DNA of 64,000 nucleotides, taken from Rhizoclosmatium globosum (taxonomy: Eukaryota; Chytridiomycota; Chytridiomycetes; Chytridiales; Chytriomycetaceae). Position numbers and translations under genes: made by a program. This document shows positions 26,901-37,596 of the stretch, piece by piece (within the stretch, counting starts at the first letter, position 1; each line of letters opens with the position of its first letter). Location: NCBI GenBank assembly GCA_002104985.1, contig MCGO01000045.1:62001-126000 (forward strand). Direction: 5' to 3'. The notes under the pieces were generated by a model. That model was not told the origin of the DNA. It saw nothing but the letters and a program-made list of their open reading frames with translations, and ran no database searches.

Positions 26901-29900
26901 TCACGCACTACATCACGTTGGTGAACGAGTTCGGTGATCAAGTGTTCGCACTTTCGTCTCCGAATCGCAGGTAAGTCAGTAAGCACCATGTCAGCAAGAA
27001 CAGCCAATGTACGGTTGACCAAACTCAAAGACCTATCCAAATCGCCACCATCAGCCATGCACTCTTCCACAGACGCGGTCCACACGATTTGAGCAGAGAG
27101 CACAATGAGCTGGGCAGGGTATTTCTCCAACCAAGCAGTGAATGAATCAGTTGAAAGTTCCGTGAGATAATAGAAGCCATTCAAAGCTCCTACAGCTTCT
27201 GTCAACCAAACTGCCAACGAAACTTTCATTTCTGACTCAAGAAGCGTAAGCCATTCATTGATTTTGGGGTTGTCCTTAATGGAAACGGCCTTCTTCAATG
27301 TAACAATTTCTCCTTCATGAGATGCGATAGCAACGATTTTGCTCTCGTCTTCAGTTAGCTGGATAGTAGAGATTCCTGGGAACATTTTCTTGAAGTGCTT
27401 CTGGATATGACCAACTTCCTTGCTGTTTCCAATGATTTCGAGCAAGTCCTCGTCACCAACAAAGTAGAAACGAGGGAAAGCGCTTCTTTGTCGCTCCAAG
27501 TACTCTCCCAACGCCTTCTGGATCTTGGTCAACTGCTCCAAAATTCTCTCCATGACTTTCAGAATGTTGTCCAGCGTCAAGACTTTCAATACAAAGTGAT
27601 CCTTCTGTACCTTCTTCATCACGGTCATAAATTCAGCGTTGATGTTTTGGAACTTCATGCTCTCAAGTGGCAGCATCTGAGCGATATCCGCGTTACCGTT
27701 AAAGATTCCCTCAAGGTACACCCATTGTCTCTGAACATCAACCCAGACATCAAACAGGACATGGATTCTGTTCAATTTGTCCTCCCACGCACTTGCCTCT
27801 TCTTCGAACGCTTTGTAATAAAGAGAGTTCTTCATGGCAGTCAATGAGTTCAAATGCTCGGAACACTTTGCAAACAACTCATCCCACCCTTGATCAAACG
27901 ACACTTGTTCTGGTAGTTGACAAGCTCCAACTCATATGAGTTCCAAACTTCGCGAACTTGCTTCATGAATTCTTCAAGCGCCATCTCTCCTTGGGCATCT
28001 ACGACGATCTCCTTCAAGGCACGTTCATGCTTCTTGATGTCTGCATCCCAAAGATGACCCACGGTCAATTCAGCCAACATCAACTTCTCCAGACCAAGAG
28101 CTTTGAGCAACAGCTTCCAGTGGCGTTCACGAAGTGCTTCAGACTTCAAGTCAGTGAGAATGGTCATGTTCTTGAGAAGACCCTTCAACATCTCTTGCAA
28201 GTAGTCGAAAGCAGCGTAAGAACGCATCTTGCTGGGAAGCTCCTTCATATCAGCCAACAATTGATCAATGCTTTGCTTGAGTTTACGTGGAGCAATCGCA
28301 GCCCATGCAGTTTCCTTAACCTCCGCATAAGACTTCCAGATTCCAGAAAGTGCAATCCAAACAGCTTTCAAATCCTTCAACTCTTCCATCACTGGAATCA
28401 AACGGTTATCAGCAAACAACTCCAAGTCCATGGATTCCTTGGCCTTGTTGAGGGTCTCAGTTTCTTCCATTAATCGAGCCACACGCCCTTCAAAGATGGA
28501 CAAAGAGTTGGTAGCAACATCGTACGGAATATCTCCTTGGATAGGTTTGCTTTTTTCCCATTCCTGGAGAATTTCGCCAACTTTTTTAGCAACTGCTTGA
28601 TCTTCGAGAACGATCTTGCTTTGGAAAGCAGCTATCACAGAGTCAGTCGACATAAAAATCAAGAACCAAAAAAGCACTCACCCATTTGTTCCTGAATAAC
28701 CAAATTCTTTCTCTTCAGGATATCATTGAACGAGTTCCATTCTCCCTCAACGTTTTCGACCCACAACCAGTCGTTAGGGAACACGAAACGCTGCTTTTCA
28801 AGAACCTTCTGACTTTGCTTGAACACCTCCACATCTTCTCCCCACTCCACCAACTTTTTCTTCAATTCCTGAACAAAGGTGATGAACCCAACAGCCTGCG
28901 CCGTACTGGTTCCTTCCACACTTTGCATTTCCAACTCAGTTCTTGCTTTCGCCAACTTTGAGTAAAAGTTCTTCATGCTGCTCGACAAGTTCAATCCGAA
29001 CTTGGTCAAGATCTCCTTCTGCCACTGGTCGTACTTTGCATTGACTTTAGATTGAACTTGGTCATAGTCAATCACAACGGAGCCGAACGCCTTCTCAGTC
29101 TCTGAGTTGTCGAAGGTTGTTCTAGCTTTTTTGATTTCAAGAACGAGTTGATGCCACTTTGCCAAGTCATCGCCAATGGCGTTGTAGATGGAGTCGGTTT
29201 GGAGATCCCAAAGACTCTGATACTGAAGCCATTTGGACACGTAGTCTTTGACGAGCGAAACCTTTTGTTCAACAGCATCGTAGACATTGGTTAAAGAAGC
29301 CTGAGGAAGCTTGGCCAACTATCACAGAATATTCAGAAATACAAGAAAATTAAGCCAATTACTCACCAAGCTCTTATACGTTTCTTCAGCGGCGTTCACC
29401 TCGGCGATGTCATAACTAATTTCATAGCTGGAGCTCTTGACACGTGGCAAATCGCAGATAATGCCTGTGAGCCGAAAGTTAAACTTAATGACACATTGCA
29501 ACCCACAAGGATATTCAACACTCACCAATCCACTCATGAAACTGGCTGTACCAATTTGCACGAGCATGTTCCAAAGGAGGATCCAAGAACATCACCTGGT
29601 TTCTCAACCGAATCTCCAACACAAATGATTTGATGGTTGGCTTCATTTCGTCCTTTTTGTCATCTTTAATAGCTGGACGCGCAACTGGTACAGCAATCAA
29701 CGTTCCACGACGGCCTCGCTGCTTACGCTGTCCATCGGTCGTGAGCGAGGACTCGTTCGCTTGGTGAGTGAACTCGTACATCCAGGCCTGATAAATTCAA
29801 AAGGTTACTAGAGTGCGTGAGGTGAAACAATCAACAAACCCGAATAGCGCCTTGCAACCGGAAAGTCAACGCTTGCTCAATTCTCAAATTCAAATCTTGA

Positions 29901-32900
29901 GTCCATAGGTCCAAATTGGAATACGCTCCCAAATTCAACGTATCCAACTGCAAAACAATCAAGTCAGTATATTATCCCACAGAGAGCTAAGGTTCTTACC
30001 GATTTCTGGATCTTCTGCAAGCATTTCATGAAAGCATCGCCGTTGAAAGGACAGTTTCGCAACTCTTCAACAGTCAAGTTGATATCTTCGTAAATCACAA
30101 TAGCGGTGTTGACTTTTTCTTGGAAGTTGGATACAATAGAGGCGAATGTGCGGACAAAGGAAACGTGTCTGTTTTCCTTGTTGGGGCTGTCGCCAGTACT
30201 CATGAATGGACGCGAATCATACTGCCAACAATTATTAGTACGACCAAATAACAATACGAGTGACTCACAGTGTTCACAAAGTAATCCCATCGCAACTGAA
30301 TTCCCTTCGCAATATGACTCTGCACCTCCTTGCGGTACCCAGCCACAAGCATCCCAATACTCTCATGCTTATCAATCTTGTTCACAGTCTGCGTGTACGT
30401 ACGAACGGTTTCATTCAAACTGACAGCAAACGGGTAAATTCGCTTCGCATCCTTTGCAACGTTGGCGACAGTGATAGGGACACGGAAATTCATCCATAAC
30501 AAGTTACGCACTTCCTTGAAGAGAGTGATGATTTGCGCGTCAAAGTTGACTTTGAGTTGAAGAGAGTTGTTGGCGGCACGGACACGAGAAATGTCGAAAA
30601 TGCGACCAGATACGGTGAGATCACGTTTGTTAATTTCAGCGACCCAGTTTTCAAACATGACCTTCGTGTCGAGTTTACGCTTGAAAGATGCACTTTCGTT
30701 GTAGAGCTTTTGGCCTTCAATGTAATGCATCCAGCTAAATGACGTCTCAGCACAAAATGCAATTCGAAACACAAAAATACTCAACTCTTTACCCAGAATG
30801 TCCTCCACTTTACTCATGTAAATCCCAGCTGGCGTTCGATTTGTCTGGCCCACTGGATGGCACCACTCACAGGTGGAATGTCTCTCACAAGACTCAAGTG
30901 ACTCGCCTCACTATTACGATACTGAACCTTGAACTTATCATGCAATCCCAAGATATCAGCCTTAACGCTCTCAATCAACTGCGTCTGATACTCCTGAATA
31001 GCACCACGGATCTTTGGGTGCACAAACAAATCATTAAACTTGGAAAAGACGCGAAACATTTCGTTGGCGTTCTTGGCAGACCCAAGGCTGTCACGAAGAC
31101 GAGAAATGATTTGGTTTTCGACTCGAGAGATCAAGTCGTTGTAATTGTTGATGGCTTCAATCCAGACGTCCTTTCCTTCAGGTGATACGTCCAATACGTC
31201 AATAGACTTTACGCAATCATATGCGAGATTCACGTCTTCAATGGCACTGCTGTCGGAAGACAGAATGGTGGCAAACTTGTCTGCTTGAGCGTTGGCATCC
31301 GCCTTGCTGGGCTTCATCACCTTGACGATAGTGTTATACAACTGCTCATGCTTGAAACGGAATGCGCGAATCAACCCGACACGTTCCTTCAAGTCCGCAT
31401 GAGCACTGTGGATACGAATAGCCATAAACTGCTCCTGCCGCTTTCGCGTCTGCTCCCTCGCCACGTTCGTGAACTCCTTCACATTATCATCCCAAACACG
31501 GAAAGCCCCTTCACATCCGAATCTGACAGCAGCGTTTTCCTTCGTGACACGTTCTTTGATGTTGGGTACATCATCTGGATCGCCCAACAAACGGATCCAC
31601 TTTTCCAGTTCAAGTTGCATGCTTCCACCTGTTTTGCCACTCATGTCCAAGAATGCTTGGATACCGTGGCCCTTCGTTGCAGCTCCAGGATCGAGGTATA
31701 GACCTCCAGTAACTTTATCAAACTCTTCGTACGGAAGGAGCATCAAGCGTCGTCCACCAATAAACTTGACAAGCTGGTCATTGAAGTCTCGACTGATTGC
31801 TTCAACGAGTTTCAAGGCACGTTCGATCGGGTATGGACTGATGCGCAGTTTCTTGTTCAAGTGTCCAAAGATGAGAGTCAGTGCATAACCAGCACGTTCA
31901 ATGTCTGTGGAGGAGAGCAATTCGTTCAACGGGAAATCCTTCATGAGTTGGTTGTACTTGTTGACTTTGTCCAATGCCTCATTGAGTCCAGTGTCAGCAC
32001 GGAAACTAGTGTGTACATGATTTAGTTTATATCAGGAGGGATTCGTGGTACGTTGTGATACTCAGTGTATGAGTTCATTCTTAATTTGTCGATTCCCTTC
32101 TATTCCTCCTTTCCAGCAGTCTCCTCCCGGTAACTCCGATCCAAAAGCTCGTCTCGCCTGCGCGAGTTGGCTCGCTTTGTTAGTGACTGTGTCGCATTAT
32201 TGTCGACTTTGTCGTCATAATACCGACATCGTCGATAGTTCGCTCTGCGAAAGATCGTTCGCTGCGCTCACATTTCTTTGCTCGCTACGCTCGCTATTTC
32301 TTTTGGGTGCACAGTCATCTTTTCATTCGTTCCCTGTTCGCCAATTCGCCCACACTACATTCCCTCACTCGTTCCTCGCTCAGTCATCTCCTCGTTCGTT
32401 AAAATACCTCACGGTAGCATGAAAACGCTTAGCATGCTTCAAAACATCCAGAGTCAAGACAACTTGCTCGCCCTTCAACTGATCCTCAATTTGAGCGAGG
32501 GCATTATCCATATTCAACCAAAAGTTAATTTCTTGACGAGCTGTACCGGAAAGAACATCTGGGTCTCTAGAGAGACGCGTAACTTTTTGAATTTCCTTGA
32601 TCCAACCATTGACATCACTTTGCAGCTTGTTCAAGAAGGTAGAGTCTTCGGTAATATCGCCGACAGCATCGACAGTGACACGGGTGGAGTTTTCTTTGCA
32701 CTTTGCGATTGCGCGTTGGATGAGCGGGTGAGCGGAGAGGTGGACTTCGGGGATTTCGACATTCTGCTGGAGATGCAAGAGAGACAGTTCGAGTTCGGCC
32801 ATCTTCTTCTTCGTCTTTGGAATAGCGGCATTGTTGTCCTTGTCCTTGTTCGACGAGTCTGACGCGTTGTTGTTGTTGTTTGAGGCAGCGACGAAGGCGT

Positions 32901-33498
32901 CGAAGAAGGGGGCGACTGCGGCGTGGACGAGGCCGTGCAGCGCTTCAAAGACCTTTGCGGCTGCTTTTGGATTTGCAGCCGAGTTTTGTTGATCCGCCGA
33001 AGAAGACAAAGACAAAGACGACGAGGCGGCGGCAAGGCCCGGGAGCGCAACAATCGACAACTGGTTTGCGAGGCCGAACGCGGACTGCGCATCGAGTGGA
33101 ACTGAGGCGCTTCGTTTGAGCACGGCGACTGAGGACGATGTTGTTGCCTCGAGAGTGAGCGTGACTGGGTCGATGTGTTGTTGTGTTTAAGCTTGAGTCT
33201 CTCAACTCTCAACCAACTCAACCAACTCACCTCCTTCATCACCAGCACCCGCTCCAAGCCCAGATTCAACACTCACGTACATTGCGAGCACAGACGGGTC
33301 AGTGCTGAATGCTGTCAGCACCGCCTCGTTCGCGGTGCTCTGCAACTCCAACTCGGTCGATGATGCCTCAACGCAGAGAAGCGCAGGAAGCAGTCGCTGT
33401 GCCAAGTGCGTGCGTAATGCTGTAACAGTGGCTCCTGCGTCAAAATCAAGAAGACTTGTCGTCGAGAGCCCTTCTGTCAAGATGGACGTGTCACCCAT
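17988..33498 (-). CDS. DYNC1H1: Cytoplasmic dynein 1 heavy chain
   Basis: Minus-end-directed microtubule motor. Start ATG 33498, stop at 17988; more than 20 exons, about 4,000 residues. The tail includes [20 protein letters not shown] and [12 protein letters not shown], characteristic of dynein 1 rather than axonemal or IFT dyneins. The linker follows at 26.7-28.7 kb. The four nucleotide-binding AAA modules all show P-loops: AAA1 [10 protein letters not shown] (about 26.6 kb, split by an intron, with Walker B CFDEFNRL), AAA2 [11 protein letters not shown] (25.6 kb, split by an intron), AAA3 GPPGSGK (24.45 kb) and AAA4 GVSGSGK (23.35 kb). The stalk coiled coil and microtubule-binding region lie at 21.5-22.6 kb, AAA5/AAA6 and the C-terminal domain at 18.0-20.1 kb. 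Frame slips occur near 27887 and 30825, and perhaps at the splice near 30795. Introns are about 45-65 nt except one of 401 nt (32006-32406). Confidence 0.95.
32006..32406 (-). other. Unusually long (401-nt) intron of the dynein gene
   Basis: Bounded by AG|GTATTT (donor) and CACTAG (acceptor), which join HATVS to FRADTG exactly as the conserved protein requires. The other introns of this gene are about 45-70 nt. The interior contains several self-complementary TCGCT/AGCGA-rich words around 32240-32310. Confidence 0.7.
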
Positions 33499-33683
33499 AT
33501 TGACAGTGAAATATAATGGGTCCAAGCTCAATCATCCTTCCACCTCCATAAAGACCTCCAATAAAATCATCGCAATTAATAGCGATTAACTAATAACTAT
33601 ACGTCCTGTCATCCTCAAAAATCAACACGTAACCGTAGTTCTTTATTTCAACAAGCAGAAAAACCAATCAAATGGCCATGAGT

Positions 33684-34574
33684 TTAGACAGTCTGACGGT
33701 CAGTGAGGACACGAACAATGCTACCAAGACCCGTAACTTCAGTAACCTATTGGCAACACAGGTCACTACGTGATAATATTGAAACAACTCAACCGCTAAT
33801 ACCTTCTCGTGCCATGTCAGCAAAACAGATGGGTTAAATGCTTCAGGATACGCCATTCCTCGGTAAACAAACTTCATGAGTGTGTCCAATTGGTATGGTG
33901 CCAACTGCTTCACAATTACTGGGATATCCGTTCCACGCGGTGCTGCAAGTGCCTCCATAACAACTTGAAGGTTTTTATCCTATTAATCGCTTAGTCTTAG
34001 TCTCCAAGTCGGCTACGTTCAATAGGTATGGTTCCATCATTCTTCATCCAGTCATGTCCACCCACGTCCAGTTCAGTACTAAAGGATAACAAATATGCAT
34101 ATTCGCATCGCGTTTCTGTCGATTCATAGGTTCAATGAAGCGCCAGTCATGTTGGGTATCCCATCAGCACGTCCAGAGTCTTCAACTTCGCCTCTATCAC
34201 TCTCAAAGGAAACGACTGGAAAGTGGCTCATACTGCGGCTATCGATTTGCTCCACTCTCGATTCATTCATAGAGCCCTTCCACTGTCCCCGTAACTCCCA
34301 CCAAAATGCCTCCGAATAGTACCTTGGCACCCTGCGCATCCCGACCAGCAGGAGGATCCTCAAGAGCCTTAGCAACAGCTTCTGCGAACCGTCCACTGAA
34401 GAAATAGAAGCGTATTAATATCATCCAATACCACACACCCCAAACACCTCACCTGGAAACAAATCCACGGACTTGGTTCGATCGGTCCTGAATGCCCGCG
34501 TTGAGCTCGTACTCAGATCGAGCAGGGATGGACGTGTCCACAAAGTCCTCGTAATCGTCGTCAAAGTCAGCCAT
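33684..34574 (-). CDS. ARPC5: Arp2/3 complex subunit 5 (p16)
   Basis: Smallest subunit of the actin-nucleating Arp2/3 complex. Exon 1 starts at ATG 34574 (MADFDDDYEDFVDTSI), an acidic N-terminus typical of ARPC5. Exon 2 (about 34330-34400) reads FAEAVAKALEDPPAG. Exon 3 (to about 33805) reads IPVIVKQLAPYQLDTLMKF and MAYPEAFNPSVLLTWHEK. The last exon reads VTEVTGLGSIVRVLTDRQTV with a stop at 33684-33686, the canonical C-terminus. The last intron is GTATTA...CAATAG. The second intron is about 350 nt, longer than most here; the open reading frames inside it show no homology I recognise. Confidence 0.92.
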
Positions 34575-34704
34575 GTTCTGAAGAGAGTTTTTCGATCCAC
34601 TCCTTCCCCTCTCTCATAATCATCATATTCAAACAACACATCCTATATTCAATAAATAATTCAAGATAATTCAGGCAACACAGAGTGATAGGTGTACACA
34701 GCCT

Positions 34705-35416
34705 TCATGAGTCCTCATCATCCCCACCCTTAACCCTCTTGCTCGCATGTTCATCTTCGTCCTCCTCTTCCTCTGCTCCCTCTGCATCATCCCCTCCATC
34801 CAAATCATCATTCGAATCCGCACGTGAAACAGTCTGCTGCTTCGTAGCCTGCAACGCAGCCTTCTTCAGCGCCCGCGCGTTCTTGGTCTGCGCGCTCCGC
34901 TTCTCCCTCTCATTCTGCTGAAACGCTGAAGCAAAATAGAACAAGGATTAGCCAGCACGAAACGTCAAGACTCAACTACAACATACCAGTTGTATCCGCC
35001 TTAATCGCCTCCACAAAGTCCTGAAACTCACTCACAGACAACGCCTCATACACATCATTCGCCGTGATAGTTTTCCTGTTTGTCTTGCGAGCAACGTCTG
35101 CAGCCCTGCAACACCATCAACCAGTCAACAACCCCAAACCACACCCCCGAGACACACGGCGCAAAGGGAGACTCAACTGCATTGATATGTATGAGATGAA
35201 TACAGTCACGGATTTGACGAACGCTTCTCGAGCTTCTTTTTGCATTGGGATCTGTCCGGCCTTTTGTGCAACATTCAGTATGGGACGAACAGGGCTAGCG
35301 ATATTACGGTATACTCACAGGTACATTCTTAAGTATACGCGTGACGATAGCTTTTGGGATCGAAAGGTCTTCAATGCCGTTTGCTGTGCTGTCGATGAAC
35401 TTGTTGCACGAGTCAT
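34705..35416 (-). CDS. DPB4: DNA polymerase epsilon subunit 3 / histone-fold protein (Dpb4, POLE3, CHRAC17-like)
   Basis: Small H2B-like histone-fold protein that pairs with Dpb3/POLE4 in DNA polymerase epsilon and in CHRAC-type remodellers. From ATG 35416, exon 1 contains GIEDLSIPKAIVTRILKNVP (alpha 1). Exon 2 reads IPMQKEAREAFVKSVTVFIS (alpha 2). Exon 3 reads AADVARKTNRKTITANDVYE and ALSVSEFQDFVEAI. The C-terminus is a Lys/Arg then strongly acidic tail ending KGGDDEDS. The order and the acidic tail match Dpb4/POLE3. One base appears to be missing in the first exon (T run on the + strand at 35380-35382), where the frame moves between the start and the histone fold. Confidence 0.85.
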
Positions 35417-35444
35417 TTTGAAGAAGAAAGATATGAAATAATGA

Positions 35445-36120
35445 CGAATTTATACAGTTCAACATTTAAGATGTATGGAGGAATTACCCATTCTCCTGTT
35501 CCAAACAACTATTAATAGTCTGTCTTTCCTTCCTTTTGTGACTCTCTCCTTCTACATATTATGACAAAAACTCAATCGGAGTTCACGTTGGAAGATCACT
35601 TATGGGACGCGATGGGTTGAGCGACGATTTATGAAAATCAGGCGAGGAAGTGGTTTACTATTAAGATGGCCGACATTTTCAGGATTGCTCCTATTCTGAC
35701 CATCCTTGGAAATATGTACCTATTCTGCATTAAGACTCTTTAAATAGCGACTCTTAGTCCTTGAAATCTTACGCCTCCAAACAACGAGTCAAAAGCCAAT
35801 AAGCATGCACTACAGCGAAAGAGATGAAGGTGAACTTAAATATTTTTGAAGACTCCTTCTGTCAGAATCTGGCTATGCCCTTCGGTTTTGTTCAATAATA
35901 TATTGCTGAATAACGCGACAATTGTGCATTGTCCTGCACCGCCCTCCCCTGAACCTCATAAGCCGTCGTTCAGCCTTTCTATACTCGATAAGCCCGACTT
36001 ACTGCTACCGCACTGAGTTATTCTGAACCTTCTCGCAGTTACACTCTCAACATTGACTGTCGATGGTGGGGTTCGAACATCAAACCTTTAAGTAGGTTAC
36101 TGAAATCAAAATATTTGGAA
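35445..36120. other. Intergenic, nothing recognised
   Basis: AT-rich stretch of about 680 bp between the Dpb4-like gene and tRNA-Leu. No long open frame, repeat array or RNA gene could be supported. A tRNA-like T-arm near 36065 was considered and rejected. Confidence 0.5.
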
Positions 36121-36201
36121 GGGCAGATGACCGAGCGGTCCAAGGTGCCACGTTAAGGCCGTGGTCTCTCCGGAGGCGTGGGTTCGATCCCACTCTGCTC
36201 A
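36121..36201 (+). tRNA. tRNA-Leu (anticodon AAG)
   Basis: Cloverleaf seen directly. Acceptor stem GGGCAGA pairs with TCTGCTC (one G-T). The D arm is standard. The anticodon stem CCACG/CGTGG (36148-36152 with 36160-36164) encloses the loop TTAAGGC, anticodon AAG at 36155-36157. There is a long class II variable arm, a T arm GTGGG-TTCGATC-CCAC, and discriminator A at 36201. A run of eight or more T directly downstream fits a Pol III terminator. No intron. Confidence 0.95.
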
Positions 36202-36399
36202 CTTCTTTTTTTTCTTTCGTCTCTGTTTTGTCTTTGTTTGGAAGAAAAGGACACGAAGCTTCAACATTATCCTGGAGGTGAGTTGGTTGGCTGAAATGGC
36301 GTCCGTTGTGCCGTTCTCGAAATCACACTTATACTATTTAAGAAGGATAATTGCATTATAGTACTTGATTCGTTTAAACCTTCAATGTGTGAAGATATT

Positions 36400-37421
36400 T
36401 TATTGATACATGTGAATATCCGCGAACTCTGCTTTCATCAAAGCGGAATATTTCTCACTTCCTTTCTTTACAACGTTCTCATTCCATTTTACATTGTACC
36501 CCAATTGATAAAAGAGTTCCAAGTAAGCTTCTGCTTCACCTTGCTCTTTGAAATGCTTCGAAACAAATTCCGAGAAAATATGCGAAGGCGGATTCTCTTT
36601 GAAAAACGTTGATGCAGGGCTTAATGCCTTGTACTCGTACCCTTCCACATCAATCTTGACAAGGTATGGTTTAATCTGATGCTCGAGAAGATAATCATCA
36701 AGTCTTCGGACTTCAACAGTATTCTCGGCAGTGCAGTTTTCAGTTCCACTTCCCTGAATAACCGAACCTCCATGATTTGTTGGATTAGATACTATGCAAG
36801 TTTTGGCTGCGACATCACTGAGTCCAAAGTTGTTCAGAACAACGTTCTTCGCAAGTTGAGGATTGGACATCTGCAAAGTATGCATGAAAACTCACAGCTA
36901 AACCTTTCAAAAATTTACTCACCACAGTGCACTTCAATAAATCAAAGTTACCCTTAAAGGGCTCAAACACATGCACCTTATACCCAGCATTCGCCAAAAA
37001 GACAGTATGCAACCCAATATTCCCACCAATATCCAAAACAACTGCGTCTGGGTCGCCATTCTCAGCAAGAATTCGTAGCATCTCTTTCCGAAGCTTTGAT
37101 TCATATATAGAATCAGAGGAATCAGCGGTGACTTTCTGGTCTTTACCCCCGGCTGCGTATACGAAGTCTGCAACATAGTCACCCCGTGGATGCAGGCACA
37201 TTGAGAAGGGCGGTGCTTCAGATGGAAAGACACAGTGTTATTTGCAGAGCAGCAATGTTGAATATGGAAATTGGTATGGCAGGTTGAGCAATCAGGTGGT
37301 TCAAGATCCCTCGTCTTGAATTGACTTGCAGAGCGACGAGGGATACACCAACAAGGGCGAACAGCAGTACAGTGGCGTAAGTCGCACGATGACCTTTGAC
37401 GAGATACAGGGAATACAACAT
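36400..37421 (-). CDS. FkbM-family methyltransferase with N-terminal membrane anchor
   Basis: SAM-dependent methyltransferase. From ATG 37421 a short basic N-terminus is followed by one hydrophobic helix (about residues 15-35, YATVLLFALVGVSLVAL), suggesting a type II membrane or secretory-pathway protein. The catalytic domain shows motif I VVLDIGGNIGLHTVFLA, then VHVFEPFKGNFDLLKC. After an intron with a GTGAGT donor (about 36870-36925) come NVVLNNFGLSDVA, RRLDDYL and the typical FkbM segment YLVKIDVEGYEYKAL. The frame needs a shift near 37230 between the stem region and the domain. The substrate cannot be told; family members methylate sugars or other small hydroxyl compounds. Confidence 0.82.
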
Positions 37422-37596
37422 ATCTGCTGATGCTATTTCTTTTCAAGTGAATCAAGGCTTAAATCGGAATCATCCAACCGACCCGCCAAAGTATGCTGCC
37501 CGCCCACGACAAACATAAAAACGTATTTTTTTTTAATTGATTTATTCCAAAATCAATAGAGCCTTCATCAAAAACTAGAATCTAGCCCCCCAATCC

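Noticed and set aside
32045..33119. Plus-strand open frames rich in Arg, Ser or Cys across the dynein 5' region
   Set aside because: They are antisense shadows of the Ala/Ser/Asn-rich dynein tail and of its long intron; the minus strand has the conserved protein.
34124..34396. A 90-residue minus-strand open frame
   Set aside because: It overlaps ARPC5 exon 2 in another frame and otherwise lies in its intron of about 350 nt; no family match seen.
36050..36110. A tRNA-like T-arm (GGTTCGAA) before tRNA-Leu
   Set aside because: Neither strand gives a pairing T stem or a seven-base anticodon loop; at best a degenerate remnant.
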